In this document: piece by piece, positions 20,137 to 30,952 of the stretch
Layout: every line of letters starts with the position of its first letter
Numbering within the stretch: position 1 is the first letter of the stretch
Assembly: GCA_015680685.1 (NCBI GenBank)
Contig: MNCI01028269.1
Span: forward strand, 203,930 to 257,399
DNA from: Gnetum montanum
Taxonomy: Eukaryota; Streptophyta; Gnetopsida; Gnetales; Gnetaceae
Reading direction: 5' to 3'
Length of the DNA stretch: 53,470 nt
Notes under the pieces: model-generated
What the model was told of the DNA's origin: nothing
The model's input: only the letters and a program-made list of their open reading frames with translations
The model's database searches: none
Program-made: the position numbers and the translations under genes

Positions 20137-20390
20137 GGTCTCCCCACCCCCCCCCCCCCCCCGACACACATCAACATCATTTTTCACTATTAATGCAAGG
20201 TGAGTTGAAATTTTCTAGCTTGCGCACCTATCATTCAAACATCAATAACTTGCTCATTAATGCTCCGATTGTTGTTCTGATTGAACTTGCTTAAACCCGG
20301 AGTGTTCAACTTAGTCATGGGGGAAGGGTACGCTCCAAGTCACACGTAGGTTTTTCAAAATTCGTCATTGCTTGAAGGATATTATCAAGG

Positions 20391-20640
20391 GTAAGTGACC
20401 TTAAAAATGCTAAAAAGATTCACCAAATTAATTTTATTGCTTTACCTAGATCATGAAAATTATTTTTTGGAGTCACCTAATCAAATTGGGCCTAGTATCA
20501 AAACTTTTAGTGGAATTTTCATGAAAATTTCTAACTCTGAATCATACTAGGCAAGAAATAAATCTATTAAGGGCAAGGAGTAAGGTATTAATCTAGTTTT
20601 ATAAATAGCCTTACTAATAGTTGATCTCATGTGATTGCAG
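20391..20640 (+). other. Predicted 5'-leader intron of NA2 ORF2 (250 nt)
   Basis: The donor is AAGG|GTAAGT (intron from 20391). The acceptor is GTGATTGCAG|ATG (intron to 20640), so the exon resumes exactly at the ORF2 start codon. NA1 (49734-50033) and NA3 (34797-34513, minus) have matching donor and acceptor positions. The interior is AT-rich, as expected for a plant intron. Confidence 0.65.
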
Positions 20641-23499
20641 ATGGTCCCAAAATGAGGACAACAAGGAGGACCCTCTCAGGGTGCATCCAAACGACTAAGG
20701 AGAGGTAGAGGCTAAGCAGCTCCTGAAGAACATGGAGAGCAAGAGGCATAATCATTCAGCATTCATCAGGAACCCCCTATTGCTACATAATCAGGGCATG
20801 CCGAAGGTGGAGACGACAAGACACCTGAATAGAGATAACATCTCACATTGTCTCTGAAATGTGTTCAGGCAATTCGTGAAAGGTCCACATCAGCAGCTAT
20901 GACTATGGAACTCAATTTTGGACCTTTTACTGAATTTGCTCTTGAGGTAGTCAGAGACCAACTTAAATGGTCTCCACTATGGCTATTCTTTCTAGGAGTG
21001 GTGATTGGTACTTAGAAGAGACGTACCAATTTTGACATAACAAGAAAGAAGGAACCACCATTGATATTGGTGGTATTTCTATTGATTTCTCTACCAAGAA
21101 CATTTTGGAAGTGTTAAATCTTTTGAACATAGGGCCCAAGGTTGCTCACCTATCCACTCACTCTGATGCAGATGCGTGAAAGATATGGTTAAAAAGCACA
21201 TACGACAAGGAGGATAAAGCATATGGAGAGCTCACACTTGAAGAGAGGATTTACTTCAAAAGTAGCACATATCACATTTTCTCAACAAAAGGACTGAATA
21301 AGATTTCCACCTATGTAGCTAGAGGAAGTGCTATTTTGATGGGCAAGGTTGATGCCAACCTACCCTATCTATATCTCATAGAAATTTTAAGGTGGTTTGA
21401 AGAACGTAAGATAGGGAAGTTCGCATTTCCTTTTCTCTACCTAATCAGGAAGTTGTGCCAACATGCTGGAATTTTAGGGTACATCAATGACATCCCTAGA
21501 AAGGCTCAAAACGCCTCATTTGCTAAATTACTAAAGCCACCAGCCCCAAGAAAAAATGCTGGTGAGACACTGCAGCCTAAGCAAGAATAGACAATGGGGC
21601 CCACTACACCTCAAACTACAAGGCCTAGCCAAATTTTAGACAAAAGGATCAATTAACAACAGGAAGTGGGGCCCAGCACACAACCCATAGGCTAACAAGA
21701 TGAACTGCCACGATCACCTTAGGACTATCGATGAACCATCTCAGGGCCATCACTGAATCGGTCAGTTGGGGAAGTCGTGATGAAGCAAATATCTTTAAGG
21801 TCATTGATGATGTCATATGATTCATAGTCTTAATTGATCATGTATGAGATGAGGTGTCCATTCAAATAAGAGGAGGGGAATTACATTGGTTGCAACAGAT
21901 CTCTAGAAATGCTGCATCTTTTTAGGTGCAATTAGAAATTGGTGAAGGCACCACAGTAGTAGTCATGCAACACCATGATGTAGCAAGAGTATCAGAAGTG
22001 GTCACAGATCACATCAAAGAATTATTTAATATCCCTATTGTGCCATCGATGGATTTCACAGGAGCATGCAAAGCCCAAATTGGCCAATCCCTCGATGACT
22101 CCTGAAGATCATAAGGATATTTTAGATCGATTACTGTAGATAGGACACATGATGATGTCTTTGTTCGACATTCCTCAAGATGTTACAACAACACAATCAG
22201 ATCTCATTTCTACAAAAGAAAAGCTGGTCATGGTATAGGTCAAGGCCGAACATGCAGAGGAGGAGTTAAAAAGACTTCAAGAAAAGTTTGTCACCCTATA
22301 AGCTGCATAGCGAGATCCATTCTAATTCATTCCTACAGACCAACTAGAGTTCTTTCAAACAGAGTAGTTGACTAAATTACTAGTAGAAAATAAAAGAGTG
22401 GTAGAGGAAAAAGAGAAGGTTGATTGGGATACTTCCAAGGCACAAGCTCAAATGTATGCACATGCCAAAGCACTCAAGGCCTTGTAAGAAGAAAATATAC
22501 AACTCATTGCAGAAAATCTCTGGTTGATCACAGTAGAAAAATCAAAGAATGTTCTTGAGGAAAATTTTCAGCAATTGTGAGAATAATTAATAAGGGTCAA
22601 CCAGGATATGAATTGCTTGGCCAAAGAAAATAAAACCCTTTCAATGGAGGAGGTACACATGATCCATCAGAAGATAGTAATTAAAATAAGCATGTGACAA
22701 AATGAGGCCAAGCGACATGAGAAGCTGAAGAAGCATTTTAGAGATTAGGTGTAGATGTACAAGAAGGTGATTGAGAAAGAAATCCATATGGCCAAAGCTC
22801 ATGTTAACACCCTCAGTGCTCGAAATGCTGATTGGCAAGCCACATTGGATACTTATGCCTTCGTCCACCAAGTAGAACTGAAAAGCTGAGACCCACAAAT
22901 ACAAGATCTCATGGAGTACATGGAGTTGGCAAACCTGTGCCAACTTGGCCATGTTAATAGTAGAATGCCTGAGAAGAGAATTAAAGAAATAGGTAGCAAC
23001 CACCTACACTAAATATGAAATAGAATTTTTTGAACATAAGAAGACATTACAGAGATTAGAGGTAGCAAATTCTAAATTAGAGGTGGTCAAGACTAGCTAC
23101 CAAGGACAGAAAGATGTCGCGAAGGATTTGGCTTGACAACTCATAGATTACCAAGAATGTAAGGACAAAGCTAGAGCCTATGAAGAGGAGCGACAGTTTT
23201 TTGCGGCTTGGTATGATAAGGCCAATTAGATATTCCTACAATTTCCATGCTTATGGGAGGTTCCGACTCTATCAAACATTAGAGCATCAGCATGGATGAC
23301 ATAGGATCCCTGGACTGAAGAAGAAAAACTTTAGGTGATCCTTCAGAGACATCCATTTCCAAAGCTTGAAGTGCAAGATAAGGGGAAGAGATCAATGGAG
23401 GAGCCACCACCCGAGGAACCACATGAGTTCAAAAAATTTTTGTCTTTTGTAATTCTCTGTCTATGTCCTAATTTTGTTTTGTTCAATCCCCCACTGTAG
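20641..23499 (+). pseudogene. NA2 ORF2: globular domain plus long coiled coil, unknown function
   Basis: ATG at 20641 follows the splice acceptor. First comes an Arg/Gly-rich N-terminus, then ELNFGPFTEFALEV (about 20910). A globular domain follows (20980-21520) with LTLEERIYFK, GSAILMGKVDANLPYLY and FLYLIRKLCQHAGI. After a Pro/Gln-rich linker, from about 21960 to 23200 there are heptad-rich, Lys/Glu-rich sequences (for example AEHAEEELKRLQEKF, EENIQLIAENLW) of a long coiled coil. A short tail with WTEEEKL and EEPPPEEPHE ends it. Length is about 930 codons, with many CAA/CAG/CGA-to-stop changes and a few frameshifts. The globular part faintly recalls the 'putative plant transposon protein' domain; that is recall, not a search. 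Function is unknown. Confidence 0.7.
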
Positions 23500-23596
23500 C
23501 ATGAGTAATTCCTAGTTAGTCAATAATCACATACCTATCCACTATGTAATCAATTGAACTCGTTCTCATTTTTTTTGACTTGAGGACGAGTTGTTA

Positions 23597-23612
23597 TTCA
23601 GTCGTGGGGATA
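23597..23612 (+). other. NA2 polypurine tract
   Basis: TTCAGTCGTGGGGATA directly precedes the 3' LTR start TGATGAATTG. NA3 has TTCAGTCATGGGGGTA at the equivalent place. Confidence 0.75.
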
Positions 23613-24461
23613 TGATGAATTGTGGTTTGTCAGGCCTTGATATTGGGTACACAATATCACAGCCTGGATAATGATATCGAATACACAATATCGTGATTCC
23701 TGTGTAGGCCTATAAATATAACATTCGGGCATGTAGGAAGGAGGGAGTTGTTAAGTCTTACAGTAGAGTCTTTTTGTTAGTTTTCAATTAGTTTTAGTTC
23801 TTTCCCAAGTACATGCCCATAGTGTGATGATTGTAATTGTATGGAACCTTTGTTCGAGTGTGACGTACTTGGACACGCACACAATCGATAATAAAGATCG
23901 AGATTGCTCCATCATTGCAGCATTCACTTATTTTTTAATTATTTAATTGTTAATTATTATTTATTATTTTCTTAGTTAACATTTCTTTATTATCATTTAC
24001 TATTCCTATTGTTAAATGCAGAATGAGTACGTCTTAATCACAAACATTTAAGTGTAATTACTTGGTAACCCAGTAGCATATCTAGTAGTGCTTCGAGTAA
24101 TGTGCACTTGGTAATCCTAGAAGTAGTGCATGAAGTCCAAGATGCATACAGATGATTAAGGACGGATGGTTATCACACTTAGGCTAGTTTAGATTTTACT
24201 TCTTGTTACCTGTTAGCTTAAGTTAATATTATTTTCCATCGTCTCTAGGAGTAGCACTAGTTTAGGATTACATCATTTGCCTCACTATGGACTAAACCAC
24301 ATGTGACAAAGCAAATACTAGTCCAGCTGGGAAGATAGCGAACTGTGATCAACGTGTAACTATCTAGATGCCACAACTAGTCCATCTATGGAGTTTGACC
24401 AGATCATGTGTACATGCTCGTATTCGTATGGTTGAGTGTAGAGGTACCTAGCCACTCATCA
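23613..24461 (+). mobile_element. NA2 3' LTR (849 bp)
   Basis: It starts TGATGAATTGTGG, ends AGCCACTCATCA and is followed by the GTAGA duplication. It contains the palindromic box TGATATTGGGTACACAATAT plus CA (23638-23659) and TATAAATA at 23711-23718. Confidence 0.92.
23638..23718 (+). promoter_or_regulatory. NA2 3' LTR promoter: palindromic boxes and TATA
   Basis: TGATATTG and CAATATCA form a perfect 8-bp inverted repeat around GGTACA (23638-23659). A second pair, TGATATCG and CAATATCG, lies at 23672-23693. TATAAATA follows at 23711-23718. Confidence 0.7.
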
Positions 24462-24466
24462 GTAGA

Positions 24467-24990
24467 AGTTTTCATAATGGCAAGATAGTTGGCTATATCA
24501 ACAAACCAAGGATCCTTCCTTGTAGAAAAAAGTTATTCATTAAGAAATTCATCATGAAAAATTCCTTGTGTTTGGTGCTGATAAGGAGTTTCTAGCTTGG
24601 AAAGATTATTTGCTACTACATTTTCCCTACCTCTTGTATCTAAAATGGATAGGTCAAATTCTTGGAGTAATAAGCACCATCTCATTATTCTTTCATTTTT
24701 TATTTTTTGGTAGCTAAGAATTTAATGGCTGAATGATTAGTATATACTCTAGTTTTATATCCAATTAAATAATGTCTAAATTTATCTAGAGCATATACAA
24801 TGGCTAATAGTTCTTTTTTTGTAGTTATATAATTTACTTGGGCTTGATCTACACTTTTGGACACATAATAAATCACTCTTGGTTTATTATCAATGTATTG
24901 TCCTAAAAATGCCCCTACTGCTGTGTCACTAGCGTCACACATTAAATTGAATGGATAATACCAATTAGGTGCATTTAATATAGGGGCTAT
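24467..24990 (-). pseudogene. ATH RNase H domain and linker
   Basis: On the minus strand, CDASDTAVGAFLGQ (about 24939-24898) gives the first RNase H aspartate. It is followed by YYVSKSVDQAQVNY and TTKKELLAIVYALDKFRHYL with the conserved glutamate, and NHSAIKFLA. The linker toward integrase (KDPWFVDIANYLA, about 24520) is interrupted at 24461 by NA2. RNase H degrades the RNA template. The frame has stops beyond 24700. Confidence 0.9.
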
Positions 24991-24992
24991 GG

Positions 24993-26040
24993 TTACTCAT
25001 TTTTTAGTTCCAAATATGCTTCATGATAATCATTGGTCCACACAAATGAAAATTCCTTTTCTAAGAGCATATATAATGGTTTAGTAATTTTTGAGATGTC
25101 TTTGCTAAATCTTCTATAATATCCAACATGTCCTAGAAAAGATCGAAGAGTCTTTAAATTGGTTAGAGCTAGAAGTGTAGATATGACTCTTATTTTCTCA
25201 TCATCCATCCTTATCCCTTCTTTGGAAATAACATGTCTTAATACTACACCACTTGTAACCATTAAGTGACTCTTTTTCCAACTTAATTTTAATTTTTTAT
25301 CTATACATCTATCTAAGACACGTTCAAGATGTTGTAAGGTTTGATCATAAGTATCCCCATAGACTAAAAAATCATCCATAAAACTTTCAACATAATCTTT
25401 TAACATATCTAAAAATATTGAGATCATGGCTCTTTGGAAAGTGGATAGCGCATTACAAAGGCCAAAAGGCATTTGTCTATAAGCAAAAGTTTCATAAGGA
25501 CATGTAAAGGTTATTTTATGTTGGTCTTCAAGGGCAATAGCTACTTGATTTTAACCACTAAATCCATCCAAAAAATAGTAGTATTCATGTCCTTATAATT
25601 TTTCTAGAATCCAGTCTATGTATGGTAATGGAAAATAGTCCTTTCTTATGTTTTGGTTTAATCTTCTATAGTCTACACAAACTCTCCATTTTCCACACTT
25701 TTTTGGAAGTACAATAATGGGGCTTACCCATTCACTATCTGGTATTGGATAAATGATTTCTTCTTCCCAAAGTTTTGAATTTTCATCCTTAACTGTTTGT
25801 TTTAAGGTTGGATTAATTCATCGTGGGGGAATCCTTACTAGTTTGACATTGTCTTCTAGATAGATATGATGTTGGCAAATGTTGGGAGATTCCTTGGTAA
25901 AGATCCTCATAGCTCCATACAAATGCCTCAGATTTTCTACGTAGAATTTCTAATAGTTTGCATTCTTGCTCATTGGTAAGTTGGGAGTTTATTATGAATG
26001 GTTTATTTTGATCTAGAAAAATATACTTAAGCATATTTGG
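24993..26040 (-). pseudogene. ATH reverse transcriptase (broken)
   Basis: Minus strand. The N-terminal linker (26034-25813) contains FVWSYEDL. The palm begins near 25745 with SEWVSPIIVLPKK, then CVDYRRLNQN. MPFGLCNALSTFQRA starts at 25472, and the catalytic motif FMDD lies at 25382-25371. FLGHVGYYRRF is near 25140. The domain order and style are Athila-like gypsy. One stop (about 25550) and one further break upstream disable it. It is followed directly by RNase H. Confidence 0.92.
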
Positions 26041-26113
26041 TAGTTATCTAAGATCCAAGAAATCTTTATTTGTTGGTTGAATTATTTCTCCAATATTTTT
26101 TTGGATCCTAAAT

Positions 26114-26610
26114 TTAATCAAGGAGATCTTGTTGTTCCTTAGTTAAGGGGTCTAAAGGTCCTTCCTCAAAATTATTCAATACTAAAGTTTCCCTATCTTG
26201 CATCATTACTAAAGTGGGTAGGGTGTAAAGAATTTTCGCTTCCTTCAAGTATTTATTTAAATAATTTTCTTTTACCTTATCATACATATTTAGTGTAAAA
26301 GTTAGATTTGCAAATGAAAATTGAAGTTGGCTAAATCTACAATTAATTACCACATCAACTGTTGCTAACCAAGGTCTACCTAATTTAATAGGGAAACAAT
26401 CAGGATCTTTTACTTCCAAAACAACAAAATCAATTGGGTGTGTTCCCTTTTCTACCTCTATTATTAAGTCTTCTATGATTCCTATGGTTTTTACACTTGA
26501 ACCATCAGCAAATGATATTGTCATGTTTAGTCTTTTTGTATCCTCTATATCAAGTGATCTATCCATTTCCAGAGGCATAATATTAATACTGGCTCCTAAA
26601 TCCAATAGGG
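26114..26610 (-). pseudogene. ATH aspartic protease
   Basis: Minus strand. MDLGASINIMPL (26605-26570) carries the catalytic D with an L in place of the usual S/T (D-L-G-A), as is common in Athila proteases. The flap region and the C-terminal IKLGRPWLATVDVVIN block (about 26390-26340) are present. This retropepsin would cut Gag-Pol. This segment is open for 163 codons, among the best preserved coding pieces in the window. Confidence 0.88.
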
Positions 26611-26659
26611 CATTCTTAATTTCCTATCCATTTATGTTAATTGGAATGGTAGAAACTCC

Positions 26660-28498
26660 CGAATCTTAGTATTTAGGAATTTCTTGTCTTTGTATAAGTT
26701 GAGAAATATTATCAACTAAATAAACTTATTTAGAAATTTTTTCTTTCCTTCTCCTAGTGCATAATTCTCTTAAGTATTTTTCATAGAGCAGTGTGTCTTT
26801 TACTGCTTGTTCTAAAGGAATACGCAAGTATAATTCACTAAAATTTTTTTCAAGATGGGATTTGGTTGTGAAGTCCTCTTGTATGTGTTTAGGGAAAGGA
26901 GGTAAAACTAGTTGTCTAGAGAGTAATGGTTGTTCTTTTTCCCTAGTTGGTTGATCTTCCTCATTAACTATTTGTGGTTGTGTTTCCTCTTGTGTTTCTA
27001 CCTTTTGAAATCTCACCTTCTTTTGGGGTTTAGGTTTGATTATTTTTCAACTCCTTGTAGTAATGGAATGTAATTTCTCTTTTCCTTTTCTTTGAGATGT
27101 AGGATTAGGTTCAAGTTAGGATGGTAATTCGTTTCTAGTTAAGTCTTGAAATCTTCTCCTAGTTTCACTCATAAATTATCTACTTTATTCTATGAAGGAA
27201 GTAAGACATTAGATGAGTTTATGCAAGTTTTCATTATCTGGATTGTTAAATGGCCTAAAATTATTTTGAGGATATTCTTGTGGGTAGAATGGTTGTTGAG
27301 GAAATTTCATCGTTGGTTGGCTCTTAAATTGTTGAAAAGCCTTAGCCGACTCTTGCATTTTCTCTTGAAAATAATATAAGGTTGGGCAGGTTGTTTGGTG
27401 ATGTTGGGGCCTAGCACAAATGTTGCATGCTTCATTTTGAATTCTATGAGCTTGTTTCTTAATCAATCATGTTAACTCATCGACTTTTTTATTCAATTGT
27501 TCTATTTGTTGAGTCATTCCTTGCATTATGTTGGGTTTTGACCAACATTTACTTTGATCTACTAATGAATCTGTAATTCTCCAACCATCTTTCGGTGTCA
27601 CATTTAAAATATTTCCCACACATGCAAAGTCAACATTTTATCTACAATAACGTAGTAAACCTTCTACAAAAATTTGGATTAATTGATGGTCTAGGAAGCC
27701 ATGATTTGGATTCTTTAAACTTATCAAAGGTGCTTTCATAGTCCTCATCCTCATGTTGCATAAAACTCATTAATTGCTTCCTTAATGAGTATAGCCTATC
27801 ATTAGAGATAAATATTTGTACAAAAGCATTTTTAAACTCATCCCAAGAACTAATTTTTGTTCTAAGGGTTTGTAGTTAAAAAATCAGCTTTGTCTTTTAG
27901 GGTTGATTTGAAAGCAATCATTTAAGTCTTAGCCCCACTTTGAGGTGCTACCATAGCTAATGTTGTTTCAAATTCTCTTATGTGAGTGACTGAATCCTCA
28001 TCATTTGTTCCCTTAAAAATAGGTTATAAGTGAATATTTTTAACTTCTACATCTCTCCCTTGTGGGAGAACCAATGGGCCTTGAGGTATAATTGATGTTA
28101 TTTGATTTAATAATTCTCCAAGGGTTTGTCCTGGGTATGGCTGATTAATTGGAACATTCGAACTCAAACTACTGAAGGAGAGAGGAATTAGACTTAAGGA
28201 AAATGGAGGAGGTACATGATGTGAGGATGATCCCATAGTATAAGTTGAAGCTACTATCAAGGTTACTATAGGACTTGGTATTGAGGTTACTATTGGTGGA
28301 GTTTGTATATTCAAAGTGCCTATTAGTTGGGTAATACCTCCAATTGTGGTTACATAGGTTGATGTTAGGGTAATATTTATATTTTGAGATCCTGCCACTA
28401 TAGTTGAACTCATGGTTGATGTTGGAATGTCAAATAGAGGGTTGATAGTTATGGAAAAATTAGGTTGTGTTTTCCCATTGGGAGTTTCTGTCACTTAA
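26660..28498 (-). pseudogene. ATH gag (broken)
   Basis: Minus strand. The frame starts near 28494 (MTETPNGKTQ) with a Thr/Pro/Ser-rich N-terminus. A decayed capsid follows (28000-27480). Next is a canonical CCHC zinc knuckle, C-x2-C-x4-H-x4-C (CNICARPQHHQTTC, 27427-27386), which binds RNA. A Gln/Pro-rich tail runs into a Glu/Lys-rich segment before the protease (27016-26726). At least three frames are used, so it is disrupted. Confidence 0.8.
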
Positions 28499-28834
28499 GG
28501 AGAAGAATAATCAAATCCTGATTGTATAGCTATTCTTGGTTTTGGTTTTGATTAAATTTCATATGTTTATAAAGGCTAAGAGTGCTTCTAGAAGGTTGAA
28601 TTCATGTAGGTTTCCTTGGTTGCTTTGTTGATTTCATTTAACATGAACACTCTTCTTTGGTACATTCATGGGCTACCATTCCTAAGAATTTACAAATTGA
28701 TTTAATGACTTCTACTATTGTAGATTTAATTGCAACTTTTTAAATGATTTTAGCTGGTTGTACGATAAGAGGAGCTGATTCCTAGGATTTTCTTTATTTT
28801 TATTTTTATTTTCCTTTAAGCAAGAAAATTAGTG
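28499..28834 (-). other. ATH leader region, deleted or rearranged
   Basis: A PBS and the inner end of the 5' LTR should lie here. Instead there is AT-rich sequence with no PBS. A deletion removed the first ~630 bp (in plus-strand terms) of the 5' LTR. Confidence 0.5.
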
Positions 28835-30134
28835 GTAATGGCAAGTTTGGAATTCCAAATGTCATGAACTTTAATGGAAATGGTGGAAGAGGCATCTAGG
28901 ATCAACATGAAGCGTAACAGCAAAGAATAACCCACTACTGCCAATTGTCCTTATTGCATCCTATCGTTGCCACTGTTGCTACTACCTTTTCCATGTCTTG
29001 CTGGCCCCCACTACCGCGTTGGTGATCCGTCTACCAAAAATCCTTAATGCGCCACACTTTGTTGCTGCTTTTGTGCACCACACCATAACTGTCACCACTT
29101 CCCTAATGGAATAGTAAAACCCTTGTTTTGTGCTTGCTATTACCTATTGCGATCATCGTCATCACTGCTACATGTGCCATTGCTATCACTACTGTGTGTG
29201 CCATTGTCATTACCATTGCTACTACATGCGTCATCGTTGCTGCACGTCATTGTTGATGCATGCGTCATCGTTATTGCTACATGCATCATCATTACTATCC
29301 TAATTGCACTGCATTCTTGCCTTGATGCACCTTGGCCATGCCACGTGTTCACTATTGTTACCTACTAAAAACCCTCACTTGTGTTGCTATTGGTACTACC
29401 AAAAACCTTCACTGTTCATTACCAGTGTAACAATCAATGCTTCTTAATACTACCACTAGTGCTGCCAACACCACCACTAACATTGCCACTAATGCCATTT
29501 CTAGTGCTATTGCAAATGCTGTCGTTGCTACTGAAAACCCTCACTACCTACAAGATCAAATTCTTGTTTGCCTAAAGCAGTTAAGCCCTTGCACCGACCC
29601 AGTGCGGAAGTGGCATGGCCACAAAGCTACAGTTGACTTTGGCTGTTTTGGGCAAAAAATGTACAATAATATATAATATATTATAGTTTATGAATATAAT
29701 ATATAGTATATAATTTATTATATAATCTTTATATAGTTTCTATTTAATTATACAATATTTATATGTAATGAGTATATAGTATATATATATATTAAGTTTA
29801 TATATGTAAGATACATACAATATTTATGAATTATATATAATCACATAATGTTTTCTTATCTAAAATATTATTTATGAATATATAATGTATGTATATAATC
29901 ATAATCACATTGATATAACATATTATATTAATTAAATTAAAATAACTAAACCACACCAATTAACTAAATAAGTTAATAATGAGCTGATACTTACCACTAA
30001 TATAAACAAAGAAGATAAAATAAAATACATGTTAATAAACAATTAACTATATGAAATACAAAATAGAATTAATTAAAATGCATAAATTTAACAAGAACAC
30101 TTATTTAAAATAATAACTACTTTGGGGTTTAACA
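28835..30134 (-). mobile_element. ATH 5' LTR, lacking its inner part
   Basis: It matches the 3' LTR from about 11905 onward and ends at the same terminus GGGGTTTAACA (30134). It has an extra AT-rich stretch of about 240 bp (29665-29925) rich in TATA and ATAT steps. The degenerate triplet stretch is at 29143-29545. Confidence 0.8.
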
Positions 30135-30139
30135 CCATG
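30135..30139 (+). repeat. Right target-site duplication of ATH (CCATG)
   Basis: CCATG directly follows the ATH terminus TTTAACA and matches 11273-11277. Confidence 0.88.
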
Positions 30140-30947
30140 CCACTACCATGTCAATAGTATTCATCTCGACAACCTGATTTTTATGGATACTATGTACAAC
30201 ATCTAATCTCTCTTGGAAATGCTACTATTCAAACTCCACAGTATTATCCACCAGAGTACCATAGACTGACGCCACCAAGGATCAACTCGGACTCATACAT
30301 GCATTTGCAAACAATTGATTCTTCAAATCAACATCCAACTCCTTTACCACCAATTCCACCACCTATTATGCAAGATGAATTTCCATCACAATCATAGTAT
30401 AGGAGAGGTGCTTGGGCAATAAATATATAGATAGGGGTTGGTACCAAAAACCCTAAGGGCGAATCAAAGAAATGTCCTTTCTTTAGGACAAGCCCCAAAA
30501 AAGGCTAGTCGATTTAAGATTTCATTGAGACTAACTTCTCCCACAACATATCCTCTTATCAAAAACAAGCTTCCATCATCGTCAAACACAAACATGCAAA
30601 CTATCATGGTTATTGAAATAGTCACATATTAGATAAAGGCAAGGCCACTTCCTAAGAAAAGAATTGATCCAAGAGTTCCTTTGATTTATCTATGAGTAGC
30701 TAAAAATTTTCCATGCAAAGCTCTATTAGACATAGGTTTTGGGGTATATTTGATCTCTATGAAACATATCAAGCATGGAACCTACCACCCTTGAAAGAGT
30801 GCAACATCTAGTTAGAGCTTGTAGTTCAATTTGTTAGCATTCCTTTGGGATAGGTTGACGATGTAGTGACCATTGTTAATGGGTGATCTTATCCAGTAGA
30901 CTTTCTTTTGATTGATTGAAAAATGATAATAAGAAATTTTCAATTAT

Positions 30948-30952
30948 CATGG
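30948..30952 (+). repeat. Left target-site duplication of NA3 (CATGG)
   Basis: CATGG precedes TGATGAGTGG at 30953. The second copy is at 47323-47327, after CTCATCA. Confidence 0.9.

Larger units (their letters stand above)
15366..24461 (+). mobile_element. NA2: most complete NA-family retrotransposon (9.1 kb)
   Basis: Bounded by GTAGA duplications, it has two LTRs (863 and 849 bp), a PBS, gag ORF1, a 1.4-kb spacer, an internal promoter, a 250-nt intron, ORF2 and a PPT. No protease, reverse transcriptase, RNase H or integrase motif was found in any frame, so it must have relied on another element for these. It inserted between the RNase H and integrase of ATH. Confidence 0.92.
11278..30134 (-). 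mobile_element. ATH: Athila-like Ty3/gypsy element, split by NA2
   Basis: Bounded by CCATG duplications, it runs right to left: 5' LTR (to 30134, internally deleted), gag, protease, reverse transcriptase, RNase H, [NA2], integrase, untranslated spacer and 3' LTR (11278-12968). The LTR sequences are paralogous at both ends. Removing NA2 and one GTAGA copy joins the RNase H-integrase linker. The Athila call rests on the protease (DLGASINIMPL) and RT (MPFGLCNA...FMDDF) style and the long LTR. It has no env-like gene that I could see. Confidence 0.88.
30135..30952 (+). pseudogene. NA1 ORF1 part 2: Pro-rich gag tail and protease start
   Basis: The frame resumes with YYVQHLISLGN (about 30190-30222) and a Pro/Tyr-rich region (30230-30400). 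A retropepsin follows: VPLIYL...KNFPCKALLDIGFGVYLIS (30675-30760), with the active-site D-T-G read as D-I-G at 30729-30737. The protease runs to FSIIMG at 30952, where NA3 inserted. It continues with RTWLSIVDAKRSMRDLS at 47323. Stops are frequent. A protease is absent from the NA2 and NA3 ORF1. Confidence 0.75.

Noticed and set aside
21960-23200. A host cytoskeletal or tropomyosin-like gene captured whole
   Set aside because: The coiled coil recurs in three elements at the same place with shared upstream control. Composition alone does not identify a host source.
14365-27016. Endogenous pararetrovirus
   Set aside because: The gene order is gag, protease, RT, RNase H, integrase with LTRs and target-site duplications. 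No movement or coat protein region was seen.
29123-29676. Overlapping open frames on both strands
   Set aside because: The same low-complexity LTR stretch, with no conserved frame between the two LTRs.
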